In this document: in pieces, positions 1 to 6,224 of the stretch
Layout: each line of letters begins with the position of its first letter
How positions within the stretch are numbered: the stretch's first letter is position 1
Assembly (NCBI RefSeq): GCF_900187265.1
Contig: NZ_LT906450.1
Span: 5,013,444 to 5,077,443 of the forward strand
Reading direction: 5' to 3'
DNA from: Rhodococcus rhodochrous
GTDB taxonomy: Bacteria > Actinomycetota > Actinomycetes > Mycobacteriales > Mycobacteriaceae
DNA: 64,000 bases
Program-made: the position numbers and the translations under genes
The notes under the pieces: generated by a model
Database searches by the model: none
What the model was told of the DNA's origin: nothing
Seen by the model: only the letters and a program-made list of their open reading frames with translations

Positions 1-1
1 G

Positions 2-1234
2 TTGACCGAAGTCCGTACCCGACCTGTTCGATCCTTGTTGATCGCCATCGGTCTGACGGTCTCGGCGCTGGCAGTCGCGGGATACCTGCGCGACGCGCTG
101 AACGAGTACCTCATGGATCTCGACGTCTTCCGCGATGCCGGCTGGGCCTTCCTGCACCACACCCCGCTGTACACCGAGGGGTTCTTCAGCCATTCCGGTT
201 TCCGGTTCATCTACCCACCCTTCGCGGCGTTCCTCTTCGCCCCGATGGCGTTGGTGGGCAGCACCGCCCTGCAGGTGTTGTGGACGATCGGACTCATCGC
301 TCTCGTGTGGTGGGTGCTCAAGGTCGTCTACCAGCGACTCGACATGTCGCAGCCGAGCCTGATCGCAGCCGCGTCGCTCGGACCGGTGCTGTGGCTCGAG
401 CCGTTCCGCTCCAACTTCACGTTCGGCCAGATCAACATCGTGCTCATGGCACTGGTGGTCGCCGACCTGCTCGGTGTGATCCCGAAGCGCTTCCGCGGTG
501 TCGGCATCGCACTGGCCGCCGCCATCAAGGTGACCCCGGCCGCCTTCGGCCTGATCTTCCTTCTGCGCCGCGACTGGCCGTCGGCATTCCGCGCGCTGGG
601 CGCCTTTGCCGCGACCGTCGCGTTCGGCTACTGGTTGCGCCCCGATTCGACCGTCTACTTCTGGACCACGGAGTTCTTCGCGACCGACCGCGCCGGCGAC
701 CCGTCGTTCTTCCGCAACCAGGCGCTCACCGGTCTCATCGCCCGTTTCGACTTCTCCGACGGCACCGCCAAGGCGCTGTGGCTGGCCGGTGCCCTGGTCG
801 TCGTGGCCGGTACCGCGTGGGCCGCCTACCGCTTCCTGCGTGCCGACGAGCCCGTGGTCGCGGTGGCCCTGGTGGGCCTGGCGTCGCTGCTCGCCGCTCC
901 GATCGCCGTCACCCACCACTGGGTGTACGCGCTGTTCCTCGTGCCGCTGCTCGTCGCGCCGGCCTACCGCCGCTGGTGGCCCGTGCTGGGGCCCGCCACC
1001 GTGGTCTTCCTCATCGGACCCAACCACCTGCTGCGTGAGGCGTCCTCCGGCGGCTGGGTCGAGCAGTTGCTCCTCGAAGTCCTCGGGACCTCGCAGTGCC
1101 TGGCCGCGATCGCAGTCTTCGTCGCCGCGATGGTCGCCGCGCGCCATCGTCGCCCCGGTGCCGAGAACGCCGTCGAGCGCGAGGAGACCGTCGCCGCGCC
1201 GGCTCAGGTCCAGAACGCCGACGCGACGAGATAG
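2..1234 (+). CDS. GT87-family (DUF2029) polyprenyl-phosphomannose-type mannosyltransferase, possibly 5'-partial
   Basis: This is a polytopic membrane protein of about 410 residues with roughly ten hydrophobic segments. It carries the hallmarks of GT-C glycosyltransferase family 87: an early acidic loop (DLDVFRDAGW, about residues 39-48), YPPFAAFLF near residue 70 and FGQINIVLMAL near residue 140. Known relatives (PimE, Rv2181-like) transfer mannose from polyprenyl-phosphate-mannose to cell-envelope lipoglycans on the outer face of the membrane; the acceptor cannot be read here. The first visible start is a TTG at base 2, so the true start may lie upstream of the window. The 3' end overlaps the convergent azlD by 31 bp. 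The C-terminal tail is short, polar and probably cytoplasmic. Confidence 0.8.
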   Translation: MTEVRTRPVRSLLIAIGLTVSALAVAGYLRDALNEYLMDLDVFRDAGWAFLHHTPLYTEGFFSHSGFRFIYPPFAAFLFAPMALVGSTALQVLWTIGLIALVWWVLKVVYQRLDMSQPSLIAAASLGPVLWLEPFRSNFTFGQINIVLMALVVADLLGVIPKRFRGVGIALAAAIKVTPAAFGLIFLLRRDWPSAFRALGAFAATVAFGYWLRPDSTVYFWTTEFFATDRAGDPSFFRNQALTGLIARFDFSDGTAKALWLAGALVVVAGTAWAAYRFLRADEPVVAVALVGLASLLAAPIAVTHHWVYALFLVPLLVAPAYRRWWPVLGPATVVFLIGPNHLLREASSGGWVEQLLLEVLGTSQCLAAIAVFVAAMVAARHRRPGAENAVEREETVAAPAQVQNADATR

Positions 1235-1533
1235 AGACCCGTCCCGACAACGGTGCTCAGCGCGGCGTTGCGTCGCCACAGATGCACCGCGATCGTGCCC
1301 GCGAGACCGACGGTCGCGGGTAGCCAGGTCGACTCCCCCACGTCACGCAGTGTGTACATCACCAGGATCACCATGACGCCCGCGGGCATCGTACGGCCCA
1401 GGAAATCGACGAAGGCGGAGTTCTTCAGCGCCGACAACGCGAGGAACGGCGCCGCGCGCAACGCGACCGTCACGACGAACATCACCGCCAGAGCGCCGAG
1501 GACATATCCGGCGCCGGGCACCGACTCAGGCAC
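1204..1533 (-). CDS. azlD: AzlD-family branched-chain amino acid exporter subunit
   Basis: A 109-residue, four-helix hydrophobic protein (LGALAVMFVVTVALRAAPF, PAGVMVILVMYTL, LAGTIAVHLW). It matches the small AzlD partner of the AzlC permease. AzlCD (BrnFE-like) complexes export branched-chain amino acids. I set the start at the GTG at 1533, which overlaps the azlC stop by 8 bp and so suggests translational coupling; upstream in this frame the residues are Arg/Ser/Cys-rich and read as the antisense-like shadow of azlC. The gene runs convergently into the GT87 gene. leuA lies about 1.4 kb away, so leucine synthesis and export genes are near neighbours. Confidence 0.85.
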   Translation of the reverse strand: MPESVPGAGYVLGALAVMFVVTVALRAAPFLALSALKNSAFVDFLGRTMPAGVMVILVMYTLRDVGESTWLPATVGLAGTIAVHLWRRNAALSTVVGTGLYLVASAFWT

Positions 1534-2224
1534 GGGCCACCTTGTTCCGGTAGACGAACCGCACGAACAGGCACACCACGAACAACCCGAGCCCGACGAC
1601 GAGCATCTGGCTTTTCGCGACCAGCAATGCGACGAGACCGCAGACCAGCGCGAGCACCGGCGCCGGCACGTCGCGGTTGGCGCGGAAGGCATCGATCGCA
1701 AGCACCGCGAACAGTGCCGTGAGGACAAACTCGAGTCCGGCGAGCCCGTCGGGGAGCACTGCCCCGATCAACGCGCCGATCGTGCCCGACACGACCCACA
1801 TCAGCTGGCAGAGCACCTGGACCGTGAGGATGCGGGTACCCGAGAGCGGCTCACGTGCCTTGGGGGCGACGATCGCGTACGACTCGTCGGTGAGCGCATA
1901 GACGCCGTAGAGACGCCCGAGCCGGCTGCGGATGCGGTGCAGCGGGAACGACAGGCCGTAGAAGACGTGCCGGAAGTTCACCAGCAGCGTCGCCGCGGCG
2001 ACCGAGGCGAGCGGCGTGACCGCCGCGATCAGACCGATCGCGAGGAACTCCATCGACCCCGCGTAGATGACGGTGGAGAAGATCGGCGCCCACCACCATT
2101 CGAACCCGCCCTGGGTGAGAACCACACCGAACGCGAGCCCCAGCGGGATCAGTCCCAGCCCGACGGCCCAGGAGTCCTTGATACCCGCGCGGATCTCGAG
2201 GGTACGACGGTCGGGCATGCTCAT
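1526..2224 (-). CDS. azlC: AzlC-family branched-chain amino acid permease
   Basis: A 232-residue membrane protein with the AzlC signature: an N-terminal GIKDSWAVGLGLIPLGLAFG segment, then EFLAIGLIAAVTPLASVAAAT, and the conserved NFRHVFYGLSFPLHR loop followed by YALTDESYAI. AzlC is the large subunit of a branched-chain amino acid exporter (azaleucine resistance; BrnF in corynebacteria). It is co-transcribed with azlD, overlapping it by 8 bp. The ATG at 2224 (or at 2218, two codons later) is the likely start. No Lrp/AsnC-type regulator gene, usual beside brnFE in corynebacteria, is present here. Confidence 0.9.
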   Translation of the reverse strand: MSMPDRRTLEIRAGIKDSWAVGLGLIPLGLAFGVVLTQGGFEWWWAPIFSTVIYAGSMEFLAIGLIAAVTPLASVAAATLLVNFRHVFYGLSFPLHRIRSRLGRLYGVYALTDESYAIVAPKAREPLSGTRILTVQVLCQLMWVVSGTIGALIGAVLPDGLAGLEFVLTALFAVLAIDAFRANRDVPAPVLALVCGLVALLVAKSQMLVVGLGLFVVCLFVRFVYRNKVARA

Positions 2225-2277
2225 CAGGCTATCGCCGGGCCGGAAGTCTCGGCGCCCGGCCCGGAGGAAGGTGATCT

Positions 2278-3009
2278 GTGTCCACCTCGTTCACGGAGGT
2301 CGTGTCCTCCGCCTGGCAAGCCGTGTCGACCGTCGACCAGCCCGCTCCGACGGTGGTCGTCGTCGGAACGGCGATCGTCGCACTCGTGCTCGTCACCGTT
2401 CGGCCGCTGTGGCTGAAGACCCGCCATGTCGTCACGCAGGCGCACGAGGGGTCGCACGCGCTGGTCGCGGCGCTCGTGGGCCGAAAGCTGTCGGGCATCC
2501 GTCTGCACAGCGACACCTCGGGGGTGATGGTGTCGTCCGGCAACCCGCGAGGCCCCGGCATGGTCGCGACCACCTTCGCCGGGTACACCGGTCCGGCCGT
2601 GCTGGGATTCGCGGCGGCGACGCTGCTGACCCTGGATCGGCCCGCCGCGGTGCTGTGGTCGATCCTCGCCGCGCTCGCCGTCCTGTTGCTGCTGATCCGC
2701 AATCTGTACGGATTCGTCTCGGTGGTGATCGCGGGTGCGCTCGTCGGTGCGGCCGCCTATCTCGGGGACCCGATCGTCCGGTACGCCGCGGCGTACCTGA
2801 TCACATGGGTCTTGCTCCTCGGCGCGACCCGCCCGGTCCTCGAACTCGCCCGCACCCATTCGCGCGGTCGTGGCCGGGGTTCGGACGCCGACCAGTTGCG
2901 CGGACTGACCCGCGTTCCGGCGGCCGTATGGATCGCGCTGTTCGCGATCGTCACGGCGGGTACCGCCTTCTACGGCGTCACACGGATCGTGGTGACCCAG
3001 CTGTCCTGA
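2278..3009 (+). CDS. M50B-like membrane metallopeptidase
   Basis: A 243-residue integral membrane protein with the zinc-protease motif HEGSH at residues 56-60, followed by the substrate-cleft-like stretch [13 protein letters not shown] and several transmembrane helices. The family (peptidase M50B-like) resembles site-2 proteases but its substrates are mostly unknown. The third metal ligand is not obvious; RNLYGF occupies the place where S2P enzymes have an Asp motif. The GTG start at 2278 has a strong GGAGGAAGG ribosome site at about 2261-2269. The gene is divergent from azlC (53 bp apart) and its last 32 bp overlap the convergent end of leuA. Confidence 0.8.
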   Translation: MSTSFTEVVSSAWQAVSTVDQPAPTVVVVGTAIVALVLVTVRPLWLKTRHVVTQAHEGSHALVAALVGRKLSGIRLHSDTSGVMVSSGNPRGPGMVATTFAGYTGPAVLGFAAATLLTLDRPAAVLWSILAALAVLLLLIRNLYGFVSVVIAGALVGAAAYLGDPIVRYAAAYLITWVLLLGATRPVLELARTHSRGRGRGSDADQLRGLTRVPAAVWIALFAIVTAGTAFYGVTRIVVTQLS

Positions 3010-4762
3010 GTGGCCTCGGGATGCAGGCGGCAGCACGGACGACCGCGTGCAGGCTCGCGGTGAGCACGGAGCGGTGACGCCCCGCTGCCCACCGTGTGTC
3101 GTCGCCGCTGCGGAATTCGATCAGGGTGAGTGCGTCGGTGCCGACGCTGCTCTGATGGAGGCCGAGCACCTCGATATCGATGCCGAGACGGGCGAGAGCG
3201 TCGGTCGATGCTTCGACGGGACCCACGCCCTCGTGGACACTGCGGTGTTCGGTGCCGCCGATACCCAGCGTGATCGTGGTGCCCGCGTCGGTCACGTCGA
3301 AGGCGCGCAGCACCGGTGCACCCGGGACGTCCGGCCGTGCGAGATATGCGGTGTCGAAGATCTCCCACAGTTCGGTCGCAGTGACCTCCCCGCCGCTGGT
3401 GTCGGTGTGGTCTTGCACGTGGCGAGTGAAGTCGATCTGGAGCCGACGCGGAATTTCGATGCCGTATTCGCTCTCGAGCAGGTAGGCGACCCCGCCCTTA
3501 CCGGATTGCGAATTGACACGGATCACCGCGTCGTAGGTACGTCCTATGTCGGCGGGATCGATCGGCAGATACGGTACTCGCCAATCGATCTCGGACTCGG
3601 GACGGCCCTCGGCGACGGCGCGTGCCCGGTGCTCGGCGAACCCTTTCCTGATCGCGTCCTGATGAGTGCCGCTGAAGGCGGTGTGCACCAGGTCGCCGAC
3701 ATACGGGTGTCGCGGGTGGATCTCGATGCGGTTGCAGTACTCGACGGTGCGGCGGATCTCGTCGATGTCGGAGAAGTCGATCATGGGATCGATGCCCTGG
3801 GCGTAGAGGTTCAGCGCGAGTGTCGCGATGTCGACGTTGCCGGTGCGTTCCCCGTTGCCGAACACGCACCCTTCGACCCGCTGCGCCCCGGCGAGGACGG
3901 CGAGTTCGGCGCACGCGATACCTGTGCCGCGATCGTTGTGCGGGTGCACGGACAGGATCACCGCGTCGCGTCGCGCGAGGTTGGTGTGCATGTACTCGAT
4001 CTGGTCGGCATAGACGTTCGGGGTCGCGATCTCGACGGTGGCCGGAAGATTCACGATCACCGGCCGTTCGGGGGTCGCGTCCCACAACTCGGTGATCGCG
4101 TCGCACACCTCGAGCGCGTAGTCGGGTTCGGTGAGGTTGAAGACCTCGGGTGAGAACTCGAACCGCACGTTCGGCAGGTCGCCGGCCAGTTCCAGGACGT
4201 CGCGGCCACCGGCGACGATCAGTTCCGTCAGCGCGGTACGGTCGCGGTCGAGGACGACCTCGCGCCAGGTGGGAGCGGTCGCGGTGTACATGTGGACGAC
4301 GACCTCGTTGCGGACACCCCGGACGGATTCCACCGTCCGCTCGATGAGGTCGCGACGTGCCGGGGTGAACACCACGATGGTGACGTCCGGCGGGGCGATG
4401 TCGGTCTCGGCGATCAGGCGCACGAAGTCGAAGTCGGTCTGCGAGGCGGACGGGTAGCCGACCTCGATCTCTTTGTATCCCATCGCGACCATCAGCTCGA
4501 AGAAGCGGCGTTTGCGGGCGGGATCCATCGGTTCGGCCAGTGCCTGGTTGCCGTCGCGCAGGTCCACCGGCACCCACAAAGGGGCCGCGGTCAGGCGATT
4601 CGCGGGCCAATTCCGTTGCGTCAGCGGCACCTCCACGCGGGAGAACACGTCGCGGTAGCGGTGGGAGGGCATGGCGGAGTGTCGCTGGTTGTTCCAGGTG
4701 GGGGCGTCGGCGGGAACCGGGCCGGCAGGTGTGGAGATACGCGGGAACGTGCTGGTGCTCAT
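2978..4762 (-). CDS. leuA: 2-isopropylmalate synthase
   Basis: The 594-residue LeuA catalyses the first committed step of leucine synthesis, condensing acetyl-CoA with 2-ketoisovalerate. Visible signatures are [10 protein letters not shown] near residue 66 (catalytic and metal Asp), [16 protein letters not shown], and a C-terminal LeuA allosteric dimer domain ([20 protein letters not shown]) that binds leucine for feedback inhibition. The length fits the actinobacterial long-form (type 2) LeuA. I chose the ATG at 4762, which has GAAGGA eight nucleotides upstream, over longer in-frame extensions into the leader region. A leucine leader peptide and a structured RNA lie just upstream. The 3' end overlaps the convergent M50-like gene by 32 bp. 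Confidence 0.97.
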   Translation of the reverse strand: MSTSTFPRISTPAGPVPADAPTWNNQRHSAMPSHRYRDVFSRVEVPLTQRNWPANRLTAAPLWVPVDLRDGNQALAEPMDPARKRRFFELMVAMGYKEIEVGYPSASQTDFDFVRLIAETDIAPPDVTIVVFTPARRDLIERTVESVRGVRNEVVVHMYTATAPTWREVVLDRDRTALTELIVAGGRDVLELAGDLPNVRFEFSPEVFNLTEPDYALEVCDAITELWDATPERPVIVNLPATVEIATPNVYADQIEYMHTNLARRDAVILSVHPHNDRGTGIACAELAVLAGAQRVEGCVFGNGERTGNVDIATLALNLYAQGIDPMIDFSDIDEIRRTVEYCNRIEIHPRHPYVGDLVHTAFSGTHQDAIRKGFAEHRARAVAEGRPESEIDWRVPYLPIDPADIGRTYDAVIRVNSQSGKGGVAYLLESEYGIEIPRRLQIDFTRHVQDHTDTSGGEVTATELWEIFDTAYLARPDVPGAPVLRAFDVTDAGTTITLGIGGTEHRSVHEGVGPVEASTDALARLGIDIEVLGLHQSSVGTDALTLIEFRSGDDTRWAAGRHRSVLTASLHAVVRAAACIPRPLRTAGSPRSV

Positions 4763-4790
4763 CGGGGAAGTCCTTCGTCGTCGTTGCGAG

Positions 4791-4848
4791 GGACCGGCGC
4801 GTGTTCGACTCCACGACGGGGAGCCGGTCCGGCTAGGCCCCGCCGTGG
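4791..4848 (-). promoter_or_regulatory. leuA attenuator RNA with pseudoknot-capable stems
   Basis: In the leuA leader transcript, bases 4848-4838 (CCACGGCGGGG) pair with 4821-4811 (CCCCGTCGTGG): 11 bp with one G-U and a 16-nt loop. Bases 4830-4823 inside that loop (GGACCGGC) pair perfectly with 4798-4791 (GCCGGTCC), giving an 8-bp second stem and an H-type pseudoknot. The leader peptide stop codon (4835-4833) sits in the first loop. The leuA ribosome site (GAAGGA at 4776-4771) is outside both stems, so simple Shine-Dalgarno sequestration is not shown, and there is no U-tract of a classical terminator. The layout agrees with leucine-dependent leuA leader elements reported in actinobacteria. 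Confidence 0.65.
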
Positions 4849-4880
4849 CAGCGAAGGAGAAGGAACGCGAAGGAGCGCAT
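4833..4880 (-). CDS. leuA leader peptide (15 aa, three consecutive Leu codons)
   Basis: A short ORF on the minus strand reads [15 protein letters not shown] followed by TAG. Residues 7-9 are three consecutive leucines (CTT CTC CTT). It starts at the ATG at 4880 and ends 70 bp before the leuA start. Leader peptides with Leu codons upstream of leuA are known in actinobacteria and sense leucyl-tRNA supply. The last codons form the 5' arm of an 11-bp RNA stem, so a ribosome moving along this ORF would open that stem. It is a small ORF without homology proof; position, Leu run and overlap with RNA structure are the evidence. Confidence 0.75.
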   Translation of the reverse strand: MRSFAFLLLRCHGGA

Positions 4881-4898
4881 GCCCGGAAGGCTAGCACA

Positions 4899-4921
4899 AC
4901 TCCTCAGACAAGTAGAGGAGT
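4899..4921. promoter_or_regulatory. Inverted repeat between leuA leader and gntR gene (operator candidate)
   Basis: ACTCCTC (4899-4905) and GAGGAGT (4915-4921) form a perfect 7-bp inverted repeat with a 9-bp spacer in the 65-bp gap between the leuA leader ORF and the divergent GntR-family gene. Its position suggests an operator that could act on either promoter. It does not match the common FadR-type TnGTnnnACnA pattern well, so ownership by the adjacent regulator is inference. Confidence 0.4.
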
Positions 4922-4945
4922 AGAGGTCTCTGCGATGATGGAGTC

Positions 4946-5617
4946 ATGACCGTCGTCCGCCGTGAGCCCCTCGCCGACCAGGCCGCCGAACTGCTCCTCG
5001 AGCGCATCCGCTCCGGGGAATGGCCGCTCGGCGCGAAGCTGCCCGGCGAGACGACACTGGCCCCGCAGCTCGGTGTCGGCCGCTCCACCGTCCGTGAAGC
5101 GATCCGTCAGCTCGCCGGTCGCGGCATCCTGACCACCCGGCACGGCGCCGGCGTGTTCGTCACCGCTCTCGACGCACCCGAGGACTGGACGCGCACGGTC
5201 GCGCGCGCCGACATCCTCGCCGTGATCGAGGCCCGCATCGCCATCGAAGTCGAGGCCTCGGCACTCGCCGCCGAGCGTCGCACCCCCGCCGAACTGCGTG
5301 CGCTGAAGAAGTCACTGCGGGAACGCGAAACCCATCGCACGGATATCGAGGAACACGTCGACACGGACGTCGTCTTCCACCGCACCATCGTGGTCGCCGC
5401 GCACAACCCGATCCTTCTCGACCTGTTCGACGGCTTCACACCCCGCAACCGTCACGCCATGATCGAGATGCTCCGCACGCGCGGCACCCACGGGGACGAC
5501 ACCGACCACGACACCCACCGACGCATCTACGACGCCATCGCGGACCGTGACGCGGCGACCGCGGCCGCCGTCACCCGCGACCACCTGACCTCGCTCACGA
5601 CGGCACTCGGTCGATAG
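4946..5617 (+). CDS. GntR/FadR-family transcriptional regulator (FCD domain)
   Basis: A 223-residue regulator. The N-terminal winged helix (about residues 8-75) contains LGVGRSTVREAIRQLAGRGILTTRHGAGVFV, the typical GntR recognition helix and wing. The rest is an all-helical FCD ligand domain with metal-binding candidates Asp/His (DVVFHRTIVVAAHNP and the late DRDAATAAAVTRDHL). FCD regulators usually sense small organic acids. It is divergent from leuA with a 65-bp gap from the leader ORF, and may regulate itself and possibly leuA; there is no other neighbour to assign. The ATG at 4946 follows GATGGAG. Confidence 0.85.
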   Translation: MTVVRREPLADQAAELLLERIRSGEWPLGAKLPGETTLAPQLGVGRSTVREAIRQLAGRGILTTRHGAGVFVTALDAPEDWTRTVARADILAVIEARIAIEVEASALAAERRTPAELRALKKSLRERETHRTDIEEHVDTDVVFHRTIVVAAHNPILLDLFDGFTPRNRHAMIEMLRTRGTHGDDTDHDTHRRIYDAIADRDAATAAAVTRDHLTSLTTALGR

Positions 5618-5642
5618 CCGAGCCCCGGTTCCCACCATCTCG

Positions 5643-5690
5643 GCTCGACCGCGCCAGCACCTCTCCCACCGCGCGGTCCCGCAGCACCTC
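5643..5690. repeat. 48-bp direct repeat, copy 1 (duplicate of the ACAD 3' end)
   Basis: Bases 5643-5690 are identical to 6228-6275. The second copy encodes the last 16 codons of the double acyl-CoA dehydrogenase (reading RDRAVGEVLARSS at the end); this copy is an orphan with no dehydrogenase upstream of it. The two copies bracket the truncated DUF1016 gene. An att-like duplication left by an integrated element, or a local duplication, are both possible. Confidence 0.85.
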
Positions 5691-6087
5691 TCGAGAACAT
5701 CAGCGACGACACCCGAATGGCCGCACAGTTCGATGAGGGACCCCGTCGTTGGAAAGCATGTCCCCACGGCAATTGGCCAACGGGTCGTTGGCCGATTGCG
5801 TCCGGGTCGGGCCAAGCCTCAGCAAACCTGCGCATGTACGTGAGGTTGGCCGGGGAGAAACCCTTCACTCCAGGGAACTCGGTGCGCAGATCCGCGGAGA
5901 GCCGGGACAGGACCTTGCTGCCCCAGGGAGCTGTCTTCTGTCGCTCGATGATCGTCGCACCGATCTGCCAGTAGAGCCGGAGCAGTTCGGTGTTCACCCG
6001 GCGCTGGGCCACGTAGCGCGCTCGATGCACGAGCCGTTTGATGCTCTCGAGCGTGTCGGCGTACTCGGACGGGACGGGAGACGACAT
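5691..6087 (-). pseudogene. Truncated DUF1016/YhcG-type nuclease N-terminal fragment
   Basis: From the ATG at 6087 (GAGGA just upstream) about 110 residues match the N-terminal domain of DUF1016/YhcG proteins: YADTLESIKRLVHRARYVAQ, VNTELLRLYWQIG, GFSPANLTYMRRFAEAWP and QLPWGH. Full-length relatives (about 340 residues) carry a PD-(D/E)XK nuclease domain at the C-terminus. Here the similarity stops near 5758, where relatives continue with a conserved stretch, and the frame then runs into unrelated DNA and the duplicated acyl-CoA dehydrogenase tail. The nuclease domain is missing, so this is a remnant. These genes often sit in restriction or mobile regions, which fits the flanking direct repeats. 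Confidence 0.7.
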
Positions 6088-6224
6088 TCCTCGACGCTAA
6101 CGGACCGAGCCGACACTCCGACCTCTCGAGAGGGCGAACCTACGAAGCTGCTGACGCATACCAGGCGCCCTGCCTCCCCGATGCCGGGTCCGATCCGACG
6201 GGCAGTAAACCGACCATCGCCGCC

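Noticed and set aside
1253-2416. Long plus-strand open frame (387 aa) opposite azlC/azlD
   Set aside because: It is antisense to two clear membrane-protein genes, is rich in Arg/Asp/Glu/His as high-GC shadow frames are, and has no recognisable motif.
3047-4153. Plus-strand 368-aa frame opposite leuA
   Set aside because: Reverse-complement shadow of leuA; no ribosome site and no family resemblance.
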